Assembly: GCF_011075055.1 (NCBI RefSeq)
Contig: NC_058137.1
Location: 5,260,771-5,324,770, forward strand
DNA length: 64,000 bases
Direction of reading: 5' to 3'
DNA from: Mangifera indica
Lineage: Eukaryota; Streptophyta; Magnoliopsida; Sapindales; Anacardiaceae
The notes beneath the pieces are model-generated. The model was not told the DNA's origin and did not search any database. It saw nothing but the letters and a program-made list of their open reading frames with translations. How positions within the stretch are numbered: the stretch's first letter is position 1; each line of letters begins with the position of its first letter. A program made the position numbers and the translations under genes. Shown piece by piece: positions 48,364 to 62,600 of the stretch.

Positions 48364-51154
48364 ATGGAAGGTGATCTTTGTGATTTTGTTTTCCATGATA
48401 GTAGCCATATTTTCGACAATGTTAATTTGGGTTCAGGAGGTTCATCTTTAGTCTGTAATAGCCAGGCTCAAGATGATTTCTCTATGTTTCTTCATCAGAT
48501 TATGTACCGTTCACCATCCACAAACACTTCTTCTTGTGTTATGGCTGACGCTGGCGTGTACACACTGGAGAATATTTCTCAGCCTTTGATCACTTCTTCA
48601 CAAGGGTTTTTTACCGGTGATCCGGTGAATATGTTTACCGATGCTGATTTTTTATCGGGGAATGTGAAAAAAGTCAGTGGAGTTACCGTGCCGTCTTCAA
48701 GCGCTGGAGTTGCCGAGAGCGAAATGGTTAATGAGCCCGACGGTGAAAGTGAGGTACTTGATTTTATTTGTTTGTCCTTCTGTGTTTCTTTACTGGCTGA
48801 GTCTAGAAAATGTTGTAGAATAGTTGATGGAAGTAGAATTCTTTGGTTGGTTTTTAGATTTACTCACTGTTCTGTTGCTGAGAAAATGTGGCTTGAAGAA
48901 GTTTAATTTTGGGTTGAATTCTTTAAAACTTCAACCGATTCACAAATTTTAAACGCAGGGTATTGAAGCTTTGGCTCATCATGCTCCACCAAAGCCACTT
49001 ACTTCTCGTTGTTCAAAGAGAACAAGAGCTGCAGAGGTGCACAATTTATCGGAAAAGGTGGTGGCTTGTGCATCTAATGCTTTGTTCTAAGAGTGTAGAA
49101 GGGCACTTTTGTTTTTATTTTTTCATTTTAAGGGTAATTTAATGGCTTGGGGTTGAGTTTTTGTTGAACAGAGAAGGAGGAGCAGGATTAATGAGAAAAT
49201 GAAAGCTTTGCAGAACTTAATTCCAAACTCTAACAAGGTAAGCAAATTTCAAATTTACAAGTTCTGCTTTTTGCTTGGTTGGTTGCTTTTATTTCTTGAA
49301 TAAAAGCCATCCTTTTATTTTTATGTTGATAACAGACAGACAAGGCATCAATGCTTGATGAAGCAATTGAATACCTCAAGCAGCTTCAGGTCCAGGTGCA
49401 GGTTTGTGGTTTCTCTTGTTTTTTACTTGTGTTGTTACTTTATTGCTCCTTCACTTGTATTGACACCTTAGCCGTAGAAGTTTGAGTTCTCCAAGCTAGC
49501 TGTAAACTGAATTGTGGTTAAACTAGCTGACTTGATTCTTGTGAAGGATTAATGTTCTGGGGATACAATTAATAAAACTGTTGCAGAGTATTTTCAGAGA
49601 TTTTCATTGTTAAGAGCCTGACTTGAGCTGGTTGTGCCAAAGCAAAGTTCTTGAAGGGCTGATCTGCACTCAGTCCTACCCTTCTATTTGCAATAATATG
49701 TATAATTTGACTTGGAGTTTGCTATACCCAGCATGTTTAACACATGATAATTAGAGCAAGATAATACAAGGAAAAGATGATTTTGGTACATCTCTAACAC
49801 TGCAAGGCGTCATTTAGTTGTCTCAGAATAATCTCACCCTGGCAAAAGTTTTTTGTTTTTCGTAATTGCAGGGATCATTATAAATCTTCTAAAGTTCTTC
49901 ATTTATATTATAAAAGATGATTAGTAACAAGCTATGCCTGATTTTAATTTGGATAGAGTCATCATCACTTTTACTGCTTAAAACCATGACTATGCTGTTT
50001 ACTTTCCAAAAACATGTCTATTTTTTATTGCAAACATGTTGATCTCTCTCAATTCAAAATTCCAGGATTTGAATTGATGTCCTTTATTAGCCAATTGGAG
50101 GTCAAGTCATAGAATTTTACATTGTCAAGTTCACAAAATCTGGGAGTTCCGGGAAATTTGAATATGATATGCAATTATTTCTCCCTCATCCTGTTGAAAT
50201 TGCCTAAACAAACAGAGTGGATTAATAAGTAGCAATGATAATAACCGAGTTTGGTTGTTACTTTGTGGTTTACGTTTCAGGTATTAACACTGAAAAATGG
50301 ATTTACCTTAAATCCCATGGCCTTCCCTGCATTGGTGCAGCATTTCGAACTCTCTGAAGTGAGAATGGATTTTAGCCAGGAAAATGGATCTCAAATGAAC
50401 TCAACAGGCACGCTTACTCTGAACCAACAAACTCCATCAGAGAACATCTTCAGTCTACCGAAGCATTTCAGTGCCTTGAATCAGCTACATCTTCCCAATA
50501 TATCAACTATGATCAATTCAGAAACCACATTTGGTTTGGATTCATCAATCATTCATACTCACTTCGAACCCTTCCATCGCAGCACCTCATGTGCGGTAAT
50601 GCCTGAATGCCACTCCTTGTAGTAATTATGCATAGTTACACAAATAACATTCACATGTATGATATCGGTATGCAAGGTGAAGGTAACAGGCAGGCAAGAC
50701 ACGTTGCACCATCAACAGCTAAATGTGAACCATTCTGAGACAAATACATCAGGTGTGTCCACTTAGTCTACTATTCATCTTACTAATTAAACAAATATGG
50801 CTGGAGGATTGCAGTTGTGACATGGCTTTATCTGTTGACAGAATTTGGAATTGGAAGCACATCTATAGCTTTGCTTCCATTTAATACACAAGCTTCTGCT
50901 GCAAAGAACAGCGGCTCTTTAGAAGCATGCATGATGGGTAGAGACCAGGCTGAAGGTGTGCACTCGAAAAATAATGAGTGCAATCTGATACTTTCCCCCC
51001 AACTGAATGGGTAAAGAAACTTTTGAATAAGATGTAATTCCTGAGTGTAGCATATGAATTGCATAATTTTTCTTGGCATATGCTTTTGAACAGCATGCAA
51101 ACTGGAAGGAACGTCCAGGGTGATGATATCAAGCTTGACGGGAAGGATTTCTGA
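48364..51154 (+). CDS. bHLH transcription factor, ALCATRAZ/SPATULA-like, copy 2 (intact)
   Basis: Same gene as 4974-7773, here with a continuous frame of 413 residues. Exons: 48364-48753, 48959-49057, 49172-49237, 49336-49401, 50281-50595, 50677-50752, 50842-51010, 51094-51154. An upstream in-frame ATG at 48238 exists, but the start at 48364 is the one shared with copy 1. Exon 5 ends TCATGTGCG before GTAATG, so exons 5, 6 and 7 join in phase (VKVTGRQDTLHHQQ, then EFGIGSTSIALLPF) and the protein ends DDIKLDGKDF. The bHLH exons are identical in protein to copy 1. Exon 1 has eight amino-acid differences against three silent ones. Nuclear DNA-binding regulator; fruit or carpel roles are known for ALC/SPT and only inferred here. 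Confidence 0.9.
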
Positions 51155-51423
51155 AGTTTACTTGACCACTTACTTAACCTATTGGACTTAATGCAGCACT
51201 GCTGCTGTAGTTAACTGCCAGTTTTAGTGTTTCTTTAAATCACTCTCGAAGCCTTGAGTGTGAAGGTGGTATTTTGGACTTGCTTCTAACTAGCTCTAGT
51301 GAGCAAAATTTGTCACAATCAAGTCTGTATTTGCTCATTTTGTTATTCTCTTTCGAAGGCTTGAACTTATCTAATGGTTTTTATCGTGTAATATTACTAC
51401 TAGTGCTAATATTATTTAATATG

Positions 51424-52407
51424 TGTCGGGGACGCTCATCCAAACCTACCAATAAATATAGAACAACTCAATTAAAAAAAAAACATACAAATAAATATTT
51501 GGCTCGGTTAAATCTATAGTAATTTATTCGAACTCAATCCATTAAATAATAAATTTTTATAATTATGTAATTTCTGTAAGAGAAAAATCACAAAAACTTT
51601 TCACAAATACATGGCTTTTAAATCTAAAAAGTCTAATTACACTTTTTAATAATTTATTATTATTCTATTGGTAACTCTTATGGTTCAAAACTACCGTATT
51701 TAAAAACAAAATATTCAATTCATAAAAGAAAGACCTTTTAAAAATATTCTAAAAATGTGGGCGCATAAGACATGTCTACAACTTTGCTTAAAGAACCAAT
51801 GTGAAACAAGATTCAAGATGTAATTCTAATAAATTCTTGTTTGACTTAAATCTTCCAACCCTTAAGCAGCATCTACAAAATGTTAGAAAGCATTCATCTT
51901 CAATCTTCCTCTATCTTCAATCTTGTTAGCAACCAAGTCTCAAATGCCTACCTTGATTTGAGTTCATCCTCAAATCTTCACTCTTCCCAGCAACTATATC
52001 TTGAAATCCTCTCTTGATTATAGTTCTTCCACATTTCTAGTTTGTCTCTTTCCAAGTGACAAACCTCACTTTGATTGTTGGGGACACAACACTCAAACCC
52101 AGCAATAAAAATATAGCAAACCCAATTAAAAGAGAAAATACACAAATAAATATTTGGATCAATCGAACCCAAAGTGGTGAATTCCAAAACTAAATCCACA
52201 AATCAACAAGTCTTTACAATTATGTCACTTTGGAAGAGAAAAACCATAAAACTCCTTTTAATTATTGAATCTTAGAAAGCCTAATTACACATTGTAATAG
52301 TCTACTACTATTCTATCAATGTCTCTCATTATTTGAGATTACCTCATCTAGAAACAACTTTCTTTAAACAATCAATGTGGAACAAGATTTAAGGCATAAT
52401 TCTAACA
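51424..52407 (-). mobile_element. TRIM-like miniature LTR retroelement (right copy)
   Basis: Counterpart of 8042-8899, longer because its first terminal repeat keeps about 150 bp (around 51620-51770) lost from the left copy. The terminal repeats start TGTCGGGG and TGTTGGGG; the minus-strand primer-like ATCAAAGTGAGG sits inside the second. Confidence 0.6.
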
Positions 52408-52915
52408 ATATGTATATTTGACCTTCTTATTAAAAGTAATGTTATTTGTTATTCTAATTAAAAGTGATGTTATGAAGTGTGCTCTCTCCTATATAGATAT
52501 TGCAGCAAGTCGTATGAGATCGTGTCAGGCCGAATCTGGTGCGGCCCGCCATGCTCACGGTTCATGTTATGCCATGGCTTGCCAATTTTGGATGATGCAG
52601 AGGGACTTGGATTTTGGAGGGAACTTGATTTATGAAAGAGTCGGGTGCAACTGACTAATGATGTCATAGTTGTCCAAAATTGTATTGAATTTTCCTGATC
52701 ATACTTTCTTTTGAAGTGTCAGTTGATTGTTACCATCAATTTCCATTGACTAACTATTGGTGGTGCTTGTCAATGCCTTCAGTTATGTTACAGCTAAACG
52801 TTGAACGCCTTTGAACTTACGAGTTTTACTTTTTCGTCTTAAAATTAGTACTTAACCCAAGGCTTGGGCAGGTTATTGTTGATTTGAAGTTGAACCATCA
52901 GGAGTGTAGTTCTGT

Positions 52916-53143
52916 TCAGACTTCAAGATTGTCTTCACCTCCACCTACCAAGGGAGTGTAAGAAAAGCCAGCGGTTTGAATTGACCAGAACCTCATTCCA
53001 ATGCCCCTCTGAACACTGGTAGAGCGAGAAATCTTATGCTTCATCATCATTTCTCTGACTGTCAACAGTGTCATTTCAATGCCAGTTGCTGGTTGTTTGC
53101 CTGTATCATAAACATTAATTGTCCTCCTCTTCGTCTTATTATT
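52916..53143 (-). CDS. Unrecognised coding-like exon (right copy)
   Basis: Counterpart of 9408-9635 with the same length and frame and the same bounding stop codons. Three residues differ (Pro to Leu, Thr to Ile, Ile to Thr by comparison with the left copy). Family unknown; possibly a terminal exon or a relic. Confidence 0.35.
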   Translation of the reverse strand, partial: NNKTKRRTINVYDTGKQPATGIEMTLLTVREMMMKHKISRSTSVQRGIGMRFWSIQTAGFSYTPLVGGGEDNLEV

Positions 53144-53821
53144 TCAATACAATAATACAGTTATGTCGTTTGATTTCAGAGACTGTAAGACTCGTTAACA
53201 TATATCATTTCTTCTTACGAAGTCTAAAACAGACAACAAGTTAGTTGGTCAAGGCAAAATCCTCAACCTGCAATTTTTAAAGGATTGCAATATAGTTTAT
53301 GGAGGTAGAGCTTACCAAGTACGGTTTCATGGTCATCATTGTTCACTGGATTATTCTTTCTGATTCCCTTTTGCACAGGACACACCCAGCTTCAGAGAGC
53401 ACCTTTGTTTGCCTGAAGCTTCTTGGGAACAGCAATCTGTCAATCTGCCACAGCATTGAACTCTTTACTTCTAAATTCTAAATGGCAACAAGGGAGCCAT
53501 GAGCGACCTGGCACCAAAAACCAAAACAAAAACAAGAAAATAAATGAACCGTCATTTTTTAAATTAATTCATAGGCCAACCGTTTGCTTAGACTTCCAAT
53601 TGCATACGCCTTGACAACGGGAGCATGGCACTATGCTTTGATTAAATTAATCTTCTTCTGAAAAATTACTATGAAATGTACTTAATTTCCAACGTCCATT
53701 TCTTGAACGAAGGAAAAATATGAAATCAGAATGGTTTTATGTCATAACTTCAACATGTCCGAAAGCAAATGCCTTGGTCTTAAACGCCTTAGACATGTCC
53801 AACGGCTGGGCTGGCGCGTGA

Positions 53822-54108
53822 CATTGCTCAATCTATTTGTGGGTTGTGCCAAGCTTATGGTGTTTGCAGGTTGTGTTGGGGGTTTTGAGGTGCACTTGGC
53901 AAGATTTAAATAAACAAATAAAGATTACCAGTTAAGGATGTAAGAGTAACTCAGAAAATGTTGTGGCAAAATTTCTTGGGTTACTCTTACATCCTTAACC
54001 ATTAATTATCATACTATTATTTAAATTTGTGGATTAGACCCCAAAATCCCTCAACATAACTTGTATAGATCATAAGTTTGACACGACCCACAAATAAACA
54101 AGGCAATG
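53822..54108. repeat. 287-bp imperfect palindrome (right copy)
   Basis: Same foldback structure and length as 10345-10631. The inner arms (GTTAAGGATGTAAGAGTAAC and its complement) remain perfectly paired, while the outer right arm has gained extra mismatches near 54090-54100. Confidence 0.7.
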
Positions 54109-54710
54109 CCTAACTCTGCAAATAGGTGATAAGTCACATCACAATTGTATGTGAGATTAATGGTTAAAGATGTAACATTATCGATTGCAGTGTTGCTACT
54201 GATATCTCTCTTAATCAGATGATAAGTTATGGCAAATTTCTAGTCGGAGTTAGGCTTAAGTCTTTGTCCTGGTATCTCAACCTGTCAACCATTGCTTTTG
54301 CAGATTTCTCTTGCTGAATTCAATTCAACCTGGCAAATTTGAATGTGTTAAGGTTTCAAGGCCTCTGTTTGCCTTAACCCGTCAGACGGGCCATGGTTGA
54401 AAAGAATATTTGGGTTGCCCAGTCGTGGCCCATTAATACGTGTTGAACGTGGTACACACTATTTAGTTATTTCTTTGACCTGCCAGATTTCCATTTCAAA
54501 ACAAATTGCGCCCGATTTTCTGATTAAGGATGGTGCCTTTCAAACACATTAGTTTGGTCAGCATGCAGACGTGCTCCTTCCCATCAATATCCAATCTCAC
54601 ATGCCTCTGTATTTTGACCTTGGAACTTGGCACTGTCTGTTGGGCCTGCCAATGAAATCTACTGTTTATAATAACTCTCTGCAGTTTCAGAGCAGTAGAG
54701 ATACAGTCAC

Positions 54711-54902
54711 GCTCGTATTGATTGAATAAGTAAATTCGAACATAATAAATTACTAGGTGGTTAGCCATGATTTAATTTTTTTGATTGAACAGATAAATTC
54801 AAACAAAATAATTGAATCTATAAGTGTATCCGTATTGATTTTGAATAGGTAAACCCACCTACAATGAATTGCTAAGTGGATAGCTGTGACTCAGATTTTT
54901 TT
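54711..54902 (+). repeat. Short tandem repeat region, right copy
   Basis: Diverged counterpart of 12207-12452 with TATTGATTGAATAAGTAAAT-type units and the GAATTGCTAAGTGGATAGCT segment. It adjoins the site where the left copy carries its hAT element. Confidence 0.45.
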
Positions 54903-56616
54903 GTTGACATCCAGAAGACAACTACTAACATATGGCTTATAATGAATTGAACCTTTGACGTTGACAAGGCCTATATCCAAACTTAACTAGCTAGTTGTCT
55001 ATTTTTAAACTTTTTTTAAATTCAAAATTAATTAAAAAAACCTTTGAAAATTTTAAAATGACACGGATGTGGACATGGAAAGTAATCAATGAGAATCACA
55101 GAACACATTGATTGATTTGAGGTTGATCCAACTTCTGCCTTTCGGGCAGTCCAGAATTTTCCTTTTAACATTTTTTAAATCCAATTGTCTAATATATTAT
55201 ATAACATTTTTTAATTCAACAAATTTCCTTTTTTATTTTTTATTTTCCTGGAATGAATTCAACAAATCACTAGTTTCTTCTTAATCTAGTGTCTAAAGAA
55301 TATAATGTTTACAATAAAAAACATTAAAACACATCTAATCACTAAAAATTCAAATATATTATTAAAATAATGGTGTTAATGCTGTTTTTCAAGATTAGTT
55401 TTTCATTATATAATAAAATTTTGCATAGCTATTTTGAGTAAATAAATAAAAATATATTTATATATAATTATGTAATTTTAAATTAAAAATTAAATAATAA
55501 TCAATCATATAATAACACATATAAATATATATTTTATTTGTATATATAAAATAAACACGTATAATATCATACAGATTGGATTAAATATTTTATATTGAAG
55601 TGAATAAAAGTAGAGTAGATTAAATTTAATATTGTCACTTGCTTAATGCAAGATTAACTATGTAATTAATTATTTAGATAAATATATTATTTTAAGTTTT
55701 ATAAAAATAATTTTACAGTGAAAATTGTTTTTTCTCTAATCAAATAAGTTGTATGGAGAAAACCCATAGAGTGCAAATCAATTTTTCTGCCTTATTATAT
55801 AGTCTAATAATATATCATCAAAATTGTTTTATTGACATTTTATATATATATATTGAGCTTTTACCATTGATGAATTTTTTTTTATTTGTTTTTTAGGCCT
55901 ATTAGACTTTTTAACATAAAAAAATAAAATTTAAATTATTGATCAAATGATTAATATAATTATTTATAATCCAATTATTATCAAATATGCAAAAACTAAT
56001 TATTATATAATTAATTAATTATTATTATAATGCTAATCCATAACCATTATCTAATAATTATTCCAAACTGACACGGCTTGCTAAAAATCATCAGCAAACG
56101 AATATTTTACACCATAGGCGTGTAAATTAGGCCAATTGGGGGATCTTAATATGAAATTCCCCCATTGGAGTTATTTTTTAGCCAACTAGAAAAATCATGC
56201 CAATAATTTACATTTAAAATAAATAAATAAATAATTTTTTTATATTATTTATCAAACAATAGAAACTATAAATTTATTAAGCATACAGAAATTATTATTA
56301 TATTACTAATTATTATATAGTCATAATTTAATTTAATATTTATAACCTTTAGATACATGAATATTTTTGGTCCTAAAAGGAACATATAACATCCAGCCAC
56401 GTGTAAGACGGAAAATAAGATTCGTACAAAATGGGAGTTACTTATTGACGGGCTCTGTCTTCTCTCGGTACTTCTCGCAATGGTTTTCCAAAAAATATTT
56501 ATTAAAAAAAGGGAAACAGAAGACTTCGATTTTAATGGTCCATAGCGCCAAATAGCTCCATTCCGTTTTCAACAAGCCCTAAATAACACGGCTGTCTTCT
56601 CTTTGAATCGACTGTC

Positions 56617-56624
56617 TATATAAA
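56617..56624 (+). promoter_or_regulatory. TATA box of NAPRT copy 2
   Basis: TATATAAA, 72 bp before the start codon at 56696, identical to the left copy. Confidence 0.6.
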
Positions 56625-56695
56625 CACATGATGCACACATTTGCTGCACAGAGAACGAAGCAAAGCAAATAAGAGAACCCCAAAAAAAAAAAAAA

Positions 56696-59600
56696 ATGGG
56701 GGGGAAAGGTAATGGTCAGAGTCAGACTGAAGCGCGCATGGGTCACGGTGTCGACGCCCCGACTAATCCCATGGTCACCCCGCTTTTAACCGATCTTTAT
56801 CAGTTCACCATGGCTTATGCTTACTGGAAAGCCGGCAAGCATGAGGAACGTGCCGTGTAAGTTGTCTATTAAATCTTATATGTTTACCAAACTCTGCCTT
56901 AACTATTTGTTATGCGTTATTTATTGGTTTTGTTTCTAGTTAATTAGTAGCTGAATATGCTACTGTTTTGGTATTGAATTTTAAGGCGAGTTCACGATTA
57001 ATTGAAGTTTTTATTGTGGAGTCTTGGCTGCATTGAGGTTTATCATGTAAATTATTGTGTTATAATTAGGTTAACAATTTGAATTTTTTATACTTAGAAA
57101 GGGTTTCGGAGTTGTACTTGAGTGGTAAATTATTATGCTTTGAAATGTTTGGACGAGCATTTCATGTTTCAATTAAATAATTACACTAACTTAAATTCAG
57201 TTTTAACATAATTATTGAATTTGAAATGAATTACAAGACATACAATCTTGGCTTTGAAATTAATGTAAGGAACTAGGATAGTTGTTTATCAGGATCAAAA
57301 TTGAAACAGCAGTATCAAGGGATTTCTATAGTCCTTTTGTACTTGGTTTATGAATTTTGCATGGCAAAAATTTCAATCATTTAAATTTGTTTATTGCTCA
57401 CTGGAAAGCATCAAGAATACTGATTACTGGCAACATTCTAAAGACTTTACTTTTAAGCTGCATACTGTGTTGTTCCCATGCTGCAAAGCCAACTCTCTAG
57501 AAGTTGGAATGCACTGTGTTGCTTTTATAATTTATTATTTGTGTCCTGGTGTGGTACAGGTTTGATTTATATTTTAGAAAGAATCCATTTGGTGGTGAAT
57601 ATACAATCTTTGCTGGTTTAGAAGAATGCATAAGACTAATTGCTAACTTCAAGTTTACAGAGGATGAGATCTCGTTTGTCCGTCTTAGCTTGCCTGGTTC
57701 GTGTGAGGTATGACATAATAATTATATTAGTTATTAATTAATAATGGATAATGACATTGAAACACTGGTGGTTGCACCCAGGCTTGCTAATTGGCTATTG
57801 CAGTTTTTATTAAACCTGTTGAAATGCTATAGATCACTTTTGACTTCTTCTATAGTTTGAAGCATAATAGGTAGTCACTAAATATGTATGCAGCATTGTC
57901 TTAGTTGTAATTTGAACTTTGTTCACATTGGATTGGGTGGAAGATTAGTGATGGGTGCATGAGCTATACAAGTGTAACTTCATTGTCTTAATTGCTTCCA
58001 TTTACCCTAAGCCCTAAGGAATGGGGAAACACTTGGTTGAATAACTGATGATGTCTGTTATCATTCCACTCTTTTTACTTATTTTGTTTTATTTACCATG
58101 ACTTACCAATTGAATTGCTACACTGAAATGAATGGGTTTCCATTATAAAGTATAAATTTTTTTCTGGCGATGGTGTGGAATACATGTATCCAATTCATAT
58201 ATTATGCATTTTTTCAATAAAATATTGCAAATTGTGAATTTTACCTACTAATTTATTATTAACTGATTGATTTATTGTTAATACAAACCATAGGATGGCT
58301 TCTTCAATTATCTTAGGGGAATCGACTGTTCTGATGTTGAAGTGTATGCTATTTCAGAGGGATCGGTTGTTTTCCCAAAGGTACCCTTGCTACGAGTTGA
58401 AGGGCCAGTTGCTGTGAGTATTGCTTTCACACAGACATCATCTGTTTTGACACTATCTTATGATTCAATTCATTTTAATTCATATCTTCTGTGGTTAGGT
58501 GGTCCAATTGCTGGAAACACCATTTTTGAATCTTATTAATTATGCATCATTAGTTGCTACAAATGCTGCAAGACATCGATTTGTAGCTGGAAAGTCCAAA
58601 TTGTTACTTGAGTTTGGGCTTCGACGGGCTCAGGTTGCTCTCATTTATCTTTTTTCTCGTATGTGAACTGCAGATTTATGTTTCTTTGTAAGAGTAGCCT
58701 TCTTCATTTTACATGTAGGGACCTGATGGAGGGATAGGAGCATCAAAATACTGTTACATGGGAGGATTTGATGCAACAAGGTAGTTTTTGCTGAAAATCT
58801 TTTTGTACAGTGCAGTCATTTTTTCTTATTTCAACTGTATTTGTCCTATCGAGTTTCGAAGTTTTAACTTTTAAGTTCTATGCTCTAAGCATATGTAAGC
58901 AACTCTTATTCAAGTATAGCTGTCCATAGTACAAGTCTTAGTGAATAAATCCAATTTCTATTGACTTCTGAAATGGGCAACGGGTTAAACGGCTTGGTTT
59001 CAGTTATGTCTCTCTTCAAAAATCAAAGAAAATATATTTGATCTACTTTTTAGGAACATATTAAATGTGTAGAGTGAAATTATGGGCCCTAGGAACAATC
59101 AAGGATGCAAGTACCGTGTTTGATTGATCATGAGATATGTTGAGTCTTGAATTCTCCAATATTATTCATTTTTCTTTGGTTGTTAATCTGAGTGAATATT
59201 AGGTTTAATCTCTTTTGGATTTATGTTGTATGTTTTCAGTAATGTTGCAGCTGGGAGGTTATTTGGGATACCGCTTCGTGGAACACATTCGCATGCCTTT
59301 GTTAGCTCATTTATGGTTAGTTAATCAGATGGGATGTTAGTTCTTTTGAGTAAATTGCTTATAATGTACAAAAACCAGTTAGTTTTGTTAGTACCATCAC
59401 AACTGACAATTGTTTAATGTTTTTGGACTTTTTTCCCATTTTAATCTCACTAGCTATTTCTTTGACATGTGACTGTAAATCCTTAACGTGACAAGTTGGA
59501 ACTTTTGCGATATTCATATTTTAGGAGTATTGTGTTTGTGAATAGGAAAGCTACATATTCGATATTGAAAGCTTCTTTTGTAGATTGTGTATCAAGACTA

Positions 59601-62600
59601 GCCCGGAATTGTTGTATCAAACCTTTAAGCTCAGAAAACTTGCCTTGTTCAATTTCAGATTATGCTTAGTGACTGATTGTTGTTTTATCAATTGCTGCAC
59701 TTGCCTTTTAGCCTTGTTCTCTGCTTGTCTGGTTGATACTAGCAGGTTACAAAACTCTTTTTGTTTATCATTGTTGTTATGGTTGGTCATACACAACTAT
59801 TGGTACTTAGCATGCCAATATTACTCTGGAGCCATTATCTAAGACTTGGCCTTGACACTTGGATCTCCTTGTATTTCTATCTGTTTTGCCTATATTTCTT
59901 AATCATACGAGTCATCATAATACTTTTGTTGTATCTAAAATGATAATTTCTTTGTTTTAGACTTGCAGGTTTTTGTTTATCTTTAATACTAATTTCTTAT
60001 TTATATGTCAATTTGCAGAGTCCTGATGAGATAATAGAAAAATCACTTAAAAGCTCTGATGGCTCACATACTTGTGAGGATTTTGTCAGTCTGGTTCAGA
60101 CATGGTTAAACAAAATTAAGGTTTGTTTTCCTTGATCATACATTTTGTTTTCCTTTTCATTTTAATTTTGACATTTTTTTTGTGTTTTTCAATGTCAAAT
60201 AGTCTTTGTACGTTTGAACACTATGTTATGTTAATATTTATTCCTAATTGAGTTCAAGAGGTTGTTTGTTCACGGTTGTGATAGGATTTAGTAAAAAATT
60301 ATTAAAACCTAGACAAATTTGAGCTAAATGAAATTTCAAACTATGTCAAGTGTTCTGTTCTATTTTCCAGAACTATTATGGCTTTCTAGAATTGGTGAGG
60401 GAAAAGTGGGCTCAGCGGAACAATTTTGCCATACCACTAAAAAAGGGAAAATTCTTCTATTTAGAGTAATGCTACCTATCCTAAGAGACATACCAAAAAT
60501 CTTATCCCAAGTGATATGTCATCCTATGTGATGTTGGCATTTCACATACCAAATCATCACTTCATGTACATGTTAAAACCACATAGGATTTGACTGTGAC
60601 ACGCGTTGAAGGAGACAGAATCTCATTCACAAAGACGAAGGGTATTGATATCATCTCTACAAGATGCAAGGATAAATAAGAATTCAATGCAATAATCGTT
60701 AAACAATTCTTAAAAGAAAACTCAAATATGAATTTTATTGATTATGAATTAAATTGAATAACAATTTAAAGACTCAAGCCTCTTTATATAGGCTTCAAGT
60801 CTCCTAGTTAAAATAGAAAACTAATTCCTATAAAAACTCTAGAAATATCCTATGAGGAAACTAACTTTAATTAATACTTGGACTCTATAACACAACTTCC
60901 TAAATTCGTTAAAATCCTATCCTAAACATCTTTCTAACCTCATTAGAACCTTAAATACATAGGGACTCTTTGACAACCTAAAAAACTTACTTTATTAGGA
61001 TTTTGACTTAAATTAAACTTAAAACACTTTCCTAAATAAAATCAACCTCTAAACTTGACAAATAATAGGATAACTATTTTTAGGATAACTAATCTAACCA
61101 GTTGTAATCCTAACAAATCATGGATTTATTATTTTTCTTTTGACTGGTGTCACCTATGCCTCTTTTTAGCCGTTTAGATTTGGTTGTGCACTCTTCTTGC
61201 CTTGGCTCCCCTCCATGATATGAAGGCCTTAGTCCCCATCAAGATTACACATTACTTGGATGTGGATTTTTGGATGTCCTTTGGGATGAGTACTGTTCCT
61301 TTTTTTTTTATGGCATGCTTTGCAGTGGTCACCTTTTTTTTGTTGCAATTTTGGGAGGTTAATAAATTTTATGCATGCTTCAGAATGTTTTTTGTTTTTT
61401 TCTTTGGGGTGCAATTAGAACTAATTCGTATAAAATTATAGTTTCATCTGTACGGTAAATTTTATATTAGGTTTGCTTTCTTCTATTCATTTTCTTGCCT
61501 TCAGTCCACTCCAATATTCAATCTTTTAATTCGTGCATTCTTCACAGTGGTCAAGTTCATTACGTGGCATATTTAGTGAGACAAATCAAAGTGAGCTAGC
61601 TGCTTTTACCTCATATGCCTTAGCATTCCCCAAGAGCTTTCTGGCTCTTGTAGACACATATGATGTAAGTATGCTTTAAAAGTATTTTCAATTTGGCAGT
61701 TATTATGTCATGCGTATCTCCATTTGGCATTTACTTATGTCTACTTGATAATAAGGGGTTTCAATATCACCAAATCAATTTTACCAGGTCATGAGGAGTG
61801 GAGTTCCCAACTTTTGTGCAGTTGCTCTAGCACTCAATGATTTGGGGTATATCTGAAACCTTACACATATATTGTCATCTATACTTGATTGTGTGCTGTT
61901 GTTTTCTCTATATGTTCTTGGATGCTTATTGTCATTGACAGCACTTTAGTTTGTTTGTTAGAAATCAGAAGTTGGTGATTATGACAATAATGTGAGGATG
62001 TTCTTGTCTTAATTGGAAGATTGAAGTGATATTCCTGATTAAACTACACATTAAATTTCCTTTCTAAGTGTAAAAACCTTTAGCGTTGTGCAAATGCCAG
62101 CATATCATTAATGTGTAGATGAGGAATTCAAAATATTGTTTTAAAGCATTCAATCTTCTCATTCACTCTATGTTGGAGATAATGTGTTTTTATCACCTTC
62201 TTTTTATTGTTATGTTAAATTCCCATCACTGTGTTCATATCTAATGCTTTTATTGTTCTTTGTTTCCAGCTCCTTAGTATTGGCATATAGATTTGTGATT
62301 TGAGAATCTTCCTTTCTTTTGCTTAGCATCTGAAATGAAAAGTCCAAGTAATGATTTACTCACACCATTTTCTTTGCTGACTTTGGATGAGATGCCATGC
62401 AGGTATAAAGCTGCAGGCATCAGATTGGACTCCGGTGATTTAGCATATTTATCTTGTGAGGCCCGAAAGTTCTTTCGCTCTATTGAGAAAGAATTTGGAG
62501 TGCCTGATTTTGAAAAGATGAGCATTACTGCAAGTAATGATCTCAATGAAGAAACTTTGGATGCATTAAACAAACAGGTAATCTCTAAATTAAAAGTATT